Origin: Desulfobacteraceae bacterium
GTDB taxonomy: Bacteria; Desulfobacterota; DSM-4660; Desulfatiglandales; HGW-15
Assembly (NCBI GenBank): GCA_003819975.1
Contig: RPPU01000011.1
Location: 1 to 20,372, forward strand
Reading direction: 5' to 3'
DNA: 20,372 bases
The stretch's first letter is position 1; every line of letters begins with the position of its first letter. The position numbers and the translations under genes were made by a program. Below, piece by piece: positions 7,172 through 13,998 of the stretch. The notes under the pieces are model-generated. The model was not told where the DNA came from. It worked only from the letters and a program-made list of their open reading frames with translations, and ran no database searches.

Positions 7172-7759
7172 ATGAGCAAGGAATGTATTCAAACAAAAGA
7201 GCTGATGCAGACGGTCCTGGACGGAACCCTTTGGGGCGAGAAAAGGGCAGGATTTGAGCAACATCTGGCCCAATGCCGGAATTGCCGGACCGAATTCAGG
7301 GCATTTCAAATTAGTCTGGATTTGCTGGTTTCGTTGCCTGTTCCCAAGCCGGGCTCCGGTTTTGTTGCGGATACGGTTAAAAAGGCGGTTTTGGCCAAAC
7401 AAATGCAGCGTCGGCAACACCGGCTTCTCTCCTGGATCATGACTCTGGTGATTTTATCAACCTCCATGCTTATGGTGCGCGGTTGGTTTGAGACAGCGCA
7501 ATCAGACCCCAACAGGATGCTTGCGGGCCTGTTCACTGGTTTTACGGAATTTTGGGCATTGATCAGCGGTTTGTTGCAAACGGTTTCCGCCCTGGCCGCG
7601 ACCTTTTGGACCCTCATCAAGGCGATTCCCCCATGGTCTTCATCAGGCTGGGGCACGTTCTATGCCGAAGTAGCGATCGCTTTGGCTATCACGTTGTCCT
7701 TGTCTTTCATCTTAAAGTTCCGGCGATCAAAAGTCCGGACAATGATTTTTTCATTTTAA
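7172..7759 (+). CDS. Membrane anti-sigma factor with zinc-finger (ZAS-type) domain
   Basis: The N-terminal domain carries Cys5 and then His31, Cys35 and Cys38 (HLAQCRNC), the Cys...His-x3-Cys-x2-Cys arrangement of zinc anti-sigma domains that clamp ECF factors. Hydrophobic segments follow at about residues 84-104, 118-152 and 165-185, so the protein is held in the inner membrane. That is more membrane content than the usual single-pass anti-sigma factor. It starts directly after the sigma stop (GAGG at about -12) and is followed after 9 bp by the bactofilin-like gene. Signal sensing probably occurs in or near the membrane; no protease site can be assigned. Confidence 0.88.
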   Translation: MSKECIQTKELMQTVLDGTLWGEKRAGFEQHLAQCRNCRTEFRAFQISLDLLVSLPVPKPGSGFVADTVKKAVLAKQMQRRQHRLLSWIMTLVILSTSMLMVRGWFETAQSDPNRMLAGLFTGFTEFWALISGLLQTVSALAATFWTLIKAIPPWSSSGWGTFYAEVAIALAITLSLSFILKFRRSKVRTMIFSF

Positions 7760-7768
7760 GGAGGTCTT

Positions 7769-8935
7769 ATGATGCAAAGCATAACCAAGAAAACGATTTT
7801 TTCCGCGATGGGGCTCATGCTAGCGGCTTTCTTTTACATGCCCTTTACGGCCGAAGCCCTATCGGTGAATGTCCATCAACCGGCTTCCGGCTTTTGGACC
7901 GCTCAAGGTGTTGCCGCGGATTTAACCGGGCTGCAGTTGGCCCAGAATAAAACCGGTCCCGCTGAAGAGAGTAAAAAAGAAGAAGACAACGATTTTAAAA
8001 ACGAAGATGATGAAGAAAAAGACGAACGCAATCGAGGTGAAGAAGAAGTCGTCAGCATCGGCCAGGACCGGGTTATTCAGGAAAATGAAACGATCAACGG
8101 CGACGCCGTGGTGGTGGGCGGCAATTTGACCGTTTTCGGCCGGGTCAGAGGCGATGCGGTCTGCGTGGGCGGTGACCTGGTGCTTGGGCCCAAGGCGACG
8201 GTGCGGGGCGATGCGGTCAATGTGGGCGGCAAAGCCCAAATCGATCCGGCGGCCTATGTCCGGGGCAAGAAAGTGAATGTATCCGGGTTCCCTTTAGGTT
8301 TTCTGAAAAATTTCAAGGGATTTAAACATCGGGATCATTTTAATTTGGAAGAGACTTTTTTGGGCCGGGTGCTGCATCTGGTTTCAGGAGTTGTTTTCTT
8401 GCTCTTTATGCTGTTCATGGCGCTGCTCATGACCGTGTTTATGCCGCGCCAATTGGGAAGGATAGAAGAACATTTGACCGGCGACTTTCCCCGCTCGGCC
8501 CTGGTGGGCATGGCGGCGCCGATCCTGTTGCCATTGGCTTTTATCGTCACTTGTATCGGCATCCTTTTTCTGCCGTTCTTGTTTCTGGCTCTGCTGGTGA
8601 CCTGCCTGATGGGTTATATCGCTTTCAGCCGGGCGTTGGGGCGCAAGCTCTTGGGCGAACGCTCCGCCATGCTGCAAATCTTTGTGGGTCTTGTGCTGGT
8701 GCAAAGCCCTTCCCTCTTGGGCGATCTGATCAATCTGCCCGGCGTCGCCTTTTCAACCGCGGCCATGATCTTCCGAGTGATCGGCGCGATTATCTTCATC
8801 GGTGTCAGCCTGGCCGGGTTGGGCGCCGGGCTTTATTCCCGGTGGGGTAAAAGGACTCTGGCGCAGAGTCAGGCCAAGCGCAAGCCAAACGGTTCCAATG
8901 GATCGGCAGAGGCCGTGACCTCGACCGAATCCTAA
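7769..8935 (+). CDS. Exported membrane protein with bactofilin-like repeats
   Basis: The 388-residue protein starts with a signal-like hydrophobic segment (residues 7-30). An acidic Glu/Asp/Lys linker (about 64-95) follows. Next come three hexapeptide-like beta repeats at about 107-165 (INGDAVVVGGNLTVFGRVRG, VRGDAVNVGGKAQI), of the kind seen in polymer-forming bactofilin-type proteins. From about residue 198 to 360 there are several hydrophobic segments, so the repeats probably sit outside the inner membrane while the C-terminal half forms a multi-pass domain. The tail is polar. AAGGAGG precedes the tandem ATGs at 7769/7772. It is the third gene of the ECF operon and therefore a likely target of its own sigma factor, possibly an envelope scaffold. 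Its precise function is unknown. Confidence 0.75.
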   Translation: MMQSITKKTIFSAMGLMLAAFFYMPFTAEALSVNVHQPASGFWTAQGVAADLTGLQLAQNKTGPAEESKKEEDNDFKNEDDEEKDERNRGEEEVVSIGQDRVIQENETINGDAVVVGGNLTVFGRVRGDAVCVGGDLVLGPKATVRGDAVNVGGKAQIDPAAYVRGKKVNVSGFPLGFLKNFKGFKHRDHFNLEETFLGRVLHLVSGVVFLLFMLFMALLMTVFMPRQLGRIEEHLTGDFPRSALVGMAAPILLPLAFIVTCIGILFLPFLFLALLVTCLMGYIAFSRALGRKLLGERSAMLQIFVGLVLVQSPSLLGDLINLPGVAFSTAAMIFRVIGAIIFIGVSLAGLGAGLYSRWGKRTLAQSQAKRKPNGSNGSAEAVTSTES

Positions 8936-8950
8936 TTTGGGCCAACCGAC

Positions 8951-8999
8951 CTTCCCTTGTAAGGGTTCAAAATTTTGAACCCTTACGGCGAAGGGAAAG
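8951..8999. terminator. Long perfect hairpin after the ECF operon
   Basis: The 28-bp core at 8959-8986 is a perfect palindrome (GTAAGGGTTCAAAA and its complement). CTTCCCTT (8951-8958) and AAGGGAAAG (8991-8999) extend the stem. It starts 16 bp after the bactofilin-like stop codon. No U-run follows, so termination is inferred from the stem's strength and place; it may also be a dispersed palindromic element. Confidence 0.5.
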
Positions 9000-9076
9000 G
9001 GTGCGGCAGACCGGAATTCGGAGGAAGAGCATTTAACCGCAGACGGAAGGCAGACGAAAGACAGACAAGACGGAAT

Positions 9077-9105
9077 TTTTTCCCGCTCGACCTGAGCGGG
9101 AAAAA
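9077..9105. terminator. Hairpin with T/A-tailed arms, possible terminator
   Basis: TTTTTCCCGCTC (9077-9088), loop GACCT, then GAGCGGGAAAAA (9094-9105). The stem has T-rich and A-rich ends, and AAAAAGC (9101-9107) could instead pair with GCTTTTT at 9127-9133, just before a T8 run. That gives a mutually exclusive second hairpin. It is a plausible terminator, or an attenuator, before the isochorismatase gene. Confidence 0.45.
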
Positions 9106-9140
9106 GCTGTCAGCGCTCTGTGCGAGGCTTTTTTTTCAAT

Positions 9141-9169
9141 TTGACAAAAACAGCCAATCCATGTACTTA
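9141..9169 (+). promoter_or_regulatory. Possible sigma-70 promoter of the isochorismatase-family gene
   Basis: A perfect TTGACA at 9141-9146 is followed after 17 bp by TACTTA (9164-9169). It lies 49 bp before the ATG at 9219, just downstream of the hairpins. The -10 box is weak. Confidence 0.4.
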
Positions 9170-9218
9170 TCTCCTCAGATCTTTTGCAATAAATAAATTT
9201 TAAAAAGGAGACCCTGTC

Positions 9219-9722
9219 ATGAAATCGGCCCTTTTAATCATCGACATGCAAAAAAAGTTTTATGACCGCGGCGGGCAAACCGCCCAGTCTTTTCATCAGG
9301 CCATAGAGTACATCAACGCGGCCCTTGCGCTTTTCAGACAGAAAAACCTGCCGATTATCGTTATCGAACATCAGAACACCGAGGACGGGCTCGTGCCCGG
9401 ATCAGCCGGGTTCCCGACTCATGAGGACATCAAACTTCAGCCGACCGACAAACGGATTGTCAAAACCTATGGAAACGCTTTCACAAAAACACCGCTATCG
9501 GAAATGCTGCGGAGTCAGGGTGTCGACACCGTGATTATCACGGGTTTTTGCGCCGAATGGTGCGTGCTTTCCACCTGCCGGGGCGCGGAAGACCATGATT
9601 TTTTATCTATTCTATTGCGGGGTTCTTTAGCGAGCGGAGCATCGGAGCGCATCCGGTTTGTGGAAGAGATCAATGATATTATTTCTTATGATGCGCTCAA
9701 GGCGGTCATGGGATCAGTTTAA
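9219..9722 (+). CDS. Isochorismatase-family cysteine hydrolase
   Basis: The 167-residue protein has the cysteine hydrolase core of the isochorismatase family. The catalytic triad candidates are Asp9 (ALLIIDMQ), Lys82 (RIVKTYGNAF) and Cys115 (ITGFCAEWCVLSTCRGA). Lengths of 160-200 residues are usual. Family members hydrolyse nicotinamide, isochorismate, or ureido/amide substrates; none of the specificity markers for nicotinamidase is clear, so the substrate is unknown. The protein has no signal peptide and is cytoplasmic. GGAG lies upstream at normal distance. It is probably monocistronic, with its own promoter, and separated by 256 bp from the HAD gene. Confidence 0.9.
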   Translation: MKSALLIIDMQKKFYDRGGQTAQSFHQAIEYINAALALFRQKNLPIIVIEHQNTEDGLVPGSAGFPTHEDIKLQPTDKRIVKTYGNAFTKTPLSEMLRSQGVDTVIITGFCAEWCVLSTCRGAEDHDFLSILLRGSLASGASERIRFVEEINDIISYDALKAVMGSV

Positions 9723-9862
9723 TCACGAAACACACGACCTGTCCGCCGGACAAGTTCTTCGGGAGGCGGGAATACACGAACAAAAATTTAAGGCGAAAAG
9801 ATATAGCGCAAGATGTAAAATTCATGGTTGGATATGAATTTTTTGTACGATTTCTCCCTGCG

Positions 9863-9925
9863 GTCGAAATGACAAAAGAAAAGATCGAAATGAGAAAAGA
9901 AAAGATCGAAATGAGAAAAGAAAAA
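9863..9925. repeat. Three imperfect ~21-bp tandem repeats
   Basis: The unit GATCGAAATGAGAAAAGAAAA occurs at 9883-9903 and 9904-9924. A diverged first copy (GTCGAAATGACAAAAGAAAA) lies at 9863-9882. The first copy merges with TTTCTCCCTGCGGTCGAAAT, a frequent intergenic repeat motif. The tract ends about 55 bp before the HAD gene start. The upstream part of the gap (9723-9860) has a small hairpin, TGTCC-GCC-GGACA, and no gene. Confidence 0.75.
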
Positions 9926-9978
9926 TCGGATTCGTTTGCAAAAATATTCCGTCATTCGCCGCGGATGGAGTATTTTCA

Positions 9979-10644
9979 ATGCTAAAAGCGGTTTTTTTCG
10001 ACAATGACGGGGTGCTGGTGGAAACAGAGCACCTTTATTTTAAGGCGACCCGCGAAGTTTTCGACCGTAAAGGCATCGTGCTGACCGAGGAGATGTATGT
10101 CGAATATCTTTTAAGACGGGGGACCGGGGCCTGGTTCTTGCTCGAGCAAAAGGGTTGCTCTGCGCAGGAAGTCGAAAGCCTGCGCCGGGAACGAAACCGC
10201 ATTTATACGGAGTTGGTGCAAAGCGAACCGATCCTGATCGCGGGCGTTGAAGCGGCCCTGAAACGCCTTTACGGAAAAGCATTGATGGGCATTGTCACGA
10301 GCTCGCGGCGGGATCATTTCGAGATCATTCACAGCCGGACCGGAATCCTGCCTTATTTTATTTTTTGCCTGACCATCGAAGATTACGAAAAGGCCAAACC
10401 CGATCCGGACCCTTATTTGAAAGCAATTGAGAAGTCAGGGTTAAAGCCGGATGAGTGTCTGGCGGTGGAAGATTCGGAAAGAGGACTTTTGGCAGCTGTC
10501 GCGGCCGGATTGCGTTGCATGGTCGTACCGCGGGGTTTGACCGGAAACGGGCGATTCGACAAAGCCCATCGGGTAAAAAACAATCTGGCTGAGGTTGTAG
10601 AAGAGATTTTCAAAAAGGATGAATGCGGAAGGATGAAGGATTAA
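9979..10644 (+). CDS. HAD-superfamily phosphatase, beta-phosphoglucomutase-like
   Basis: The 221-residue protein shows all four HAD motifs. Motif I is FFDNDGVLVET with nucleophile Asp8 and acid/base Asp10, motif II is IVTSS, motif III is Lys in KAKPDPDPY, and motif IV is AVEDSERG. The helical cap between motifs I and II (about residues 15-90) is the subclass I type seen in beta-phosphoglucomutase and phosphoglycolate phosphatase relatives. Substrates in this group are small phosphorylated sugars or acids, and the actual one is not readable. ATGGAG lies 8 bp before the start. No obvious partner gene is adjacent. Confidence 0.88.
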   Translation: MLKAVFFDNDGVLVETEHLYFKATREVFDRKGIVLTEEMYVEYLLRRGTGAWFLLEQKGCSAQEVESLRRERNRIYTELVQSEPILIAGVEAALKRLYGKALMGIVTSSRRDHFEIIHSRTGILPYFIFCLTIEDYEKAKPDPDPYLKAIEKSGLKPDECLAVEDSERGLLAAVAAGLRCMVVPRGLTGNGRFDKAHRVKNNLAEVVEEIFKKDECGRMKD

Positions 10645-10686
10645 AAAAATTGATTCAAGATTACAGATTATCAGATTCAAGATAAC

Positions 10687-10781
10687 GGGATCTTTAAAAA
10701 TTCGCCTTTTAAGAAGTTTGCCGTTCACATTTGGCCAACTATTAAGGGCTTGTAGCCGATAGCTGAATTTTTAGAGATCCC
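10687..10781. repeat. 95-bp element with 17-bp terminal inverted repeats
   Basis: GGGATCTTTAAAAATTC (10687-10703) pairs with GAATTTTTAGAGATCCC (10765-10781) with one mismatch. Inside are TTTTAAGAA and a weaker nested dyad (GCCTTTTAA / TTAAGGGC), the same plan as the element at 1819-1916. It is probably a MITE-like or structured-RNA repeat. A direct repeat GATTCAAGAT (10652-10661, 10674-10683) lies just upstream. Confidence 0.6.
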
Positions 10782-10814
10782 CAAAAATGAGTTTGCTGAA
10801 AACGGAGAGAATTC

Positions 10815-11061
10815 ATGAGTTATATACTGACGATCGTCATCATTGGAGTCGTGATTTTCGTGCATGAACTCGGCCATTTTTTGGCGGCTTGGCGGGTGGG
10901 TATTCCGATCCGGATTTTTTCGCTCGGCTTCGGTCCGAAGCTAAAAAATATTTCCGCGGTTTTTACGCCGGCAAGTGCCGCTCGCCACGGCTACTTGGTT
11001 CCTGTTGATCGGCTTTATGCTCTATATCACGGTGCTGGATGTGGGCCGGCTGTATGCCTGA
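10815..11061 (+). pseudogene. Remnant of an RseP-type M50 site-2 protease gene
   Basis: The first ~45 codons read as the start of an M50 intramembrane metalloprotease: a hydrophobic helix, the zinc motif HELGH, then a pattern like FSLGFGPKL. After that the family should continue for about 300 residues with a PDZ domain and further helices. Instead the frame turns into unrelated sequence and stops at 11078. In the +1 frame from about 10957 to the TGA at 11059-11061 there is a membrane helix, ATATWFLLIGFMLYITVLDV, ending GRLYA. That looks like the C-terminal helix of the same family. The simplest reading is a gene that lost its middle by deletion, leaving the two ends out of frame. A stable micro-peptide from the HELGH part is unlikely but not excluded. 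Confidence 0.7.
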
Positions 11062-11078
11062 TTGCGAGTGAAGAATGA

Positions 11079-11463
11079 TAGATGCTTTTATCGGATATGT
11101 TTGATAAGCCGCTGAAAAAGGTAAAAGAGAATTTCGAATTTTGAATAACGAATAATGAATGTCGAAGTCAAAACCAAGGATATGATTCGGTTTTAACCTT
11201 CATGATTCAAAATTCGGTGTTCGGCATTCGATATTTGCCGACGTTTAAGGGCTAGTACGCTGTTCAGTTAATTATAAGGAGTATCGTGCCCCTTTCTTTC
11301 GTCACCCCGGGGCAGCATGTTAGCCGGGGTCCAGGATGTTTGAGCCTTGGATTCCGGCTAAATGATAATTTTGCTCTGCAAAATCATGACTTGCCGGAAT
11401 GACGGTACCTTATCGTTAACAATTAAATTAGCAATACACTAGGCGCCTAATCGGGACCAACAA
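11079..11463. other. 385-bp repeat-rich intergenic region
   Basis: No gene is seen. It contains a perfect 12-bp inverted repeat, CGAATTTTGAAT (11135-11146) and ATTCAAAATTCG (11205-11216). Next is a larger unit at 11252-11442 that begins CTAGT and ends ACTAG with loosely matching AT-rich arms. The 103-bp GTCAC...GAATGAC repeat is nested inside that unit. Confidence 0.6.
11301..11403. repeat. 103-bp dispersed repeat, copy 1
   Basis: It starts GTCACCCCGG and ends GCCGGAATGAC, giving terminal inverted repeats. Internally it has TAGCCGGGGTCCAGGA and AAAATCATGA. The reverse complement of 17471-17571 starts GTCATCCCGG, has the same TAGCCGGGGTCCAGGA block and ends GCCGGAATGAC, so both are copies of one family in opposite orientation. 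Confidence 0.8.
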
Positions 11464-12132
11464 ATGATTGACAAAGACGGAGTGTTTTCACCGCAATACC
11501 GACTCACCCATTTGAAAGCGGATATGCCGCCGCAGGAATTTGCCGCGGAAATGGCAACGATTGGCGCCGTCCAAATCGATTGCTATCCCTGGAGCGCCGC
11601 ATATGGTCCTAAAACCGAAATCCGCGGCGGGTATTCGGATCTTTTTTGTTACATTGGATTCAGGGTTTTTGAAGAAAAACCCCGGGTGCGTCATAAGCGT
11701 TTTCAGGCTCCGGTTTATGAAGACAGTTGCGTGGAGTTTTTTTTCAATCCTTTTCCGGAAGATTCAAACGATTATGTGAATCTGGAGGTCAATGCAGCCG
11801 GGGTGCTTTTAGCCCAAGTCGGCGCCGGGCGCCGGAACCGACGCTCATTGACGGCAGGGGAAGTAAAGGGATTGGAGATATGGGCTTCGCGGAACGAGGT
11901 GGGCGGCGACCCGGCTGCAAAAAACAACTGGCAAATCGTGTTGAAAATCCCTTTTTCTTTTTATGGTGACTTGTATGGCCGGCCGTTCGCTTTGCCGCGG
12001 CAGGCAAAAGGGAATTTTTACAAATGCGGCGATCGGGCCGACCGGCCTCATTATGGGTGCTGGAGCCCGGTGCAGACGCCGACGCCCGATTTTCACCAAC
12101 CGGCTTTTTTCGGCGCCTTGATTTTTGGATAG
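11464..12132 (+). CDS. Carbohydrate-binding family 9-like (CBM9/DOMON-type) protein
   Basis: The 222-residue protein matches the conserved landmarks of stand-alone CBM9-like proteins. These are an early Tyr/Trp segment (CYPWSAAY), FCYIGFRVFEE, VYEDSCVEFFFNPFP, YVNLEVNAAG, NWQIVLKIPFSFYG, then GNFYKCGDRADRPHYGCWSP and PDFHQPAFFGALIFG at the end. These are beta-sandwich domains that bind sugars in enzymes, but free-standing versions are mostly uncharacterised. There is no signal peptide, so it appears cytoplasmic. No glycoside hydrolase or sugar transporter is adjacent. The ribosome site is weak (CGGGA). It follows directly on a cluster of repeats. Confidence 0.75.
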   Translation: MIDKDGVFSPQYRLTHLKADMPPQEFAAEMATIGAVQIDCYPWSAAYGPKTEIRGGYSDLFCYIGFRVFEEKPRVRHKRFQAPVYEDSCVEFFFNPFPEDSNDYVNLEVNAAGVLLAQVGAGRRNRRSLTAGEVKGLEIWASRNEVGGDPAAKNNWQIVLKIPFSFYGDLYGRPFALPRQAKGNFYKCGDRADRPHYGCWSPVQTPTPDFHQPAFFGALIFG

Positions 12133-12346
12133 GGACTGCTCAGGTAGTCAGAAGCCAGAAGTCAGCGGGAAGAATCCAGCCATGAGATTTGAGATCTTAA
12201 TGGTGTGATTATAAGCCTATCCATAGTAATGCGCGGAGGGGGGCTAAACAATCATCCGGTGCCGCCTTTTACTGTGGACATTCCCCTGATCCGAACCTTA
12301 TTCTCAGGTTATTAACGGTCTCAAAATAGTATTCATGTATGATTTC

Positions 12347-12539
12347 GGCTTCAGCAGCTCTTTTTCAGACGGCAACTAAGGGCATTGGGGCAGTAACGGC
12401 AAGCGCTGTTATCATTAAATTTTTTTGGAATCAGCAAATATCATTCAGGTACCTGTAAAAATGGGTGTCGCGCTTGCCGATCTTGCGATAACCTTCTTCG
12501 CTTTAGGAAGTTGCCGTCTGAAAAAGAGCTGCTGAAGCC
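12347..12539. mobile_element. 193-bp MITE-like element with perfect 31-bp inverted repeats
   Basis: The arms at 12347-12377 (starting GGCTTCAGCAGCTCTTTTTC) and 12509-12539 (ending GAGCTGCTGAAGCC) are perfect 31-bp reverse complements. A further 10-bp dyad, CGGCAAGCGC (12397-12406) and GCGCTTGCCG (12470-12479), lies inside. There is no transposase-size frame within, so this looks like a non-autonomous element or the ends of a deleted insertion sequence. I see no clear target duplication at the borders. The alternative is a chromosomal long-stem RNA. Confidence 0.6.
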
Positions 12540-12726
12540 TCATTGCGATAGTAATGTGTATATTATTATGAGACGATTAATATCTGAATCCTGGCCGCCT
12601 GGATAATGACAAAACCGACCTTGAGATCAAGAAAACGGTTGATTCCCGAACTAAAATTATATTAAAAAACAGATCATATTTATTTAATGATTTCAATTAG
12701 TTTCATGCTTGCCGTTATCTTTAACA

Positions 12727-12755
12727 TTGACAGGTCCCTAAAATCCCATTATAAG
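12727..12755 (+). promoter_or_regulatory. Strong sigma-70 promoter for the PpiC lipoprotein gene
   Basis: A perfect TTGACA (12727-12732), a 17-bp spacer and TATAAG (12750-12755) lie 62 bp before the ATG at 12818. The match and spacing are close to consensus, and the transcript would start near 12762. Confidence 0.6.
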
Positions 12756-12817
12756 CTTCAGGCAGAAGAGAATATACCCCCTTCCATAATGCTTAAAAAA
12801 ATTCTAAGGAGAAAATC

Positions 12818-13927
12818 ATGAGAAAATTAATCCCGTTTTTAACCCTCATCCTGATGCTGGCCGCGGCCTGCAACAACGACGGTAAGAAATATATCGCGAC
12901 GGTCAACGGCGAAGGCATTGACCGGCCTTTTTTCGAAAATGAAGTCGCCATGAGCCTCAAACAGGCCGAGCAACCCGGAAGGCCGCCCCTTACGGAGCAG
13001 CAGAAATACGATTACCGCAAAAAAATCGTCGACGGTCTGATCGAGCGCCAGCTGTTGCTGCAGCAAGTCAAGAAAAACAATATCACGGCCAAGGAAGAGG
13101 ACATCGCCAAGAGATTGGAGAACACCAAAAAGTCTTTTCCGACCGAGCCGGATTTTCAGAAAGCCCTGACGGATAACGGCCTGACCGAAGCGACCTTGAA
13201 GCAACGCCTGCAGGAACAAATGACCATCACCCAGTTGATCCGCACCCAGGTCATCGAGAAGATCGTGATCAGTGATCAGGAAATGAAAGATTTTTATGAA
13301 AAGAACAAGGCCTATTTCAATGCGCCGGAACAGGTCAAGGTCAGCCATGTCCTGATCGGATGCAAAGACGCCAAATGCGCCGCCGCTTCCAAAGCCAAGC
13401 TGGAAGGAATCCGCAAGGATATCGTGAGCAAGAAAATCGCTTTCGCGGATGCGGCCAAAAAATACTCCGATTGCCCGAGCAAGGAGCGGGGCGGAGATTT
13501 GGATTATATCTCCCGCGGACAAGTGGTTCCGGAATTCGAAAAAGTCGCTTTTTCAGCGCCGCTGAATCAAGTCAGCCCGGTATTTAAGACCTCATACGGT
13601 TTTCATATTCTGACGGTTGCCGACAAAAAAGCGGCCGGGATGACCCCTTTTGAACAGGTTTCCCCTTCCATTAAGGAACAGCTCACCAATGAAAAAGGCG
13701 GCCAGGCGGTCAAGGATTTTCTGGATAATTTAAAGAAAGAAGCAAAAATCAAAAATTATCTTGAAGCAGCCCCAATAGCGGCCGCTCCGGCGCCGACTCC
13801 GGCGCCCGAAACCAATGCAACCCCCGCGCCCGCGCCGAATGCGGCGGCCCCGAGTGCTCCGGCGACACCCAGTGCCCCGGCTCCGGCCGCGCCCAGCACA
13901 CCGGCGCCCGCGGCTCCGGGCAAATAA
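12818..13927 (+). CDS. PpiC-type peptidyl-prolyl isomerase lipoprotein (SurA-like)
   Basis: The 369-residue precursor begins with a signal peptide ending in a lipobox (LAAAC, lipidated Cys18), so it should be anchored to a membrane on the periplasmic side. Residues about 25-165 form the helical SurA/PrsA-type N-terminal chaperone domain. Residues about 170-268 are the parvulin (PpiC) rotamase domain (VKVSHVLIGC, FADAAKKYSD, then GGDLDYISRGQVVPEFEKVA and TSYGFHILTV). The last ~50 residues are an Ala/Pro-rich low-complexity tail, unusual for the family and possibly a periplasmic spacer. Cys182, Cys187 and Cys219 inside the rotamase domain could be redox-active or form a disulphide. It probably helps fold exported or outer-membrane proteins. 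Confidence 0.92.
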   Translation: MRKLIPFLTLILMLAAACNNDGKKYIATVNGEGIDRPFFENEVAMSLKQAEQPGRPPLTEQQKYDYRKKIVDGLIERQLLLQQVKKNNITAKEEDIAKRLENTKKSFPTEPDFQKALTDNGLTEATLKQRLQEQMTITQLIRTQVIEKIVISDQEMKDFYEKNKAYFNAPEQVKVSHVLIGCKDAKCAAASKAKLEGIRKDIVSKKIAFADAAKKYSDCPSKERGGDLDYISRGQVVPEFEKVAFSAPLNQVSPVFKTSYGFHILTVADKKAAGMTPFEQVSPSIKEQLTNEKGGQAVKDFLDNLKKEAKIKNYLEAAPIAAAPAPTPAPETNATPAPAPNAAAPSAPATPSAPAPAAPSTPAPAAPGK

Positions 13928-13956
13928 AAACCACTCTCTGTTTTATCACATCTAGG

Positions 13957-13998
13957 ATGAAATTAAATTGGCCCCGATCGGGGCCAATTTAATTTCAT
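13957..13998. terminator. 42-bp perfect palindrome, bidirectional terminator between convergent genes
   Basis: A perfect 21+21 bp palindrome runs from ATGAAATTAAATTGGCCCCG to its complement. AT-rich outer arms around a GGCCCCGATCGGGGCC core give a terminator-like stem on both strands. It overlaps the TGA (13995-13997) of the minus-strand M42 gene and lies 30 bp after the PpiC stop. Confidence 0.75.

Larger units (their letters stand above)
12133..12817. other. 685-bp gene-free region around a large inverted-repeat element
   Basis: I find no convincing frame on either strand. The left third (12133-12346) includes a short AGAAGCCAGAAGTCAG-like repeat motif near 12150. The centre is the 193-bp element listed separately. 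The right part (12540-12817) is AT-rich and ends in the promoter and ribosome site (AAGGAG) of the foldase gene. Confidence 0.6.

Noticed and set aside
8975..9196. 73-codon plus-strand frame after the ECF operon
   Set aside because: It starts within the palindrome and runs through hairpins and the promoter; there is no ribosome site and no protein-like pattern.
9863..9925. CRISPR-like array
   Set aside because: The units are directly adjacent with no spacers, A-rich, and only three in number; there are no cas genes.
12839..13522. Long minus-strand frame (227 codons) inside the PpiC gene
   Set aside because: It lies wholly antisense to a gene with clear domains, and its Phe/Leu/Asp-rich composition is what the reverse strand of Lys/Glu-rich coding DNA gives.
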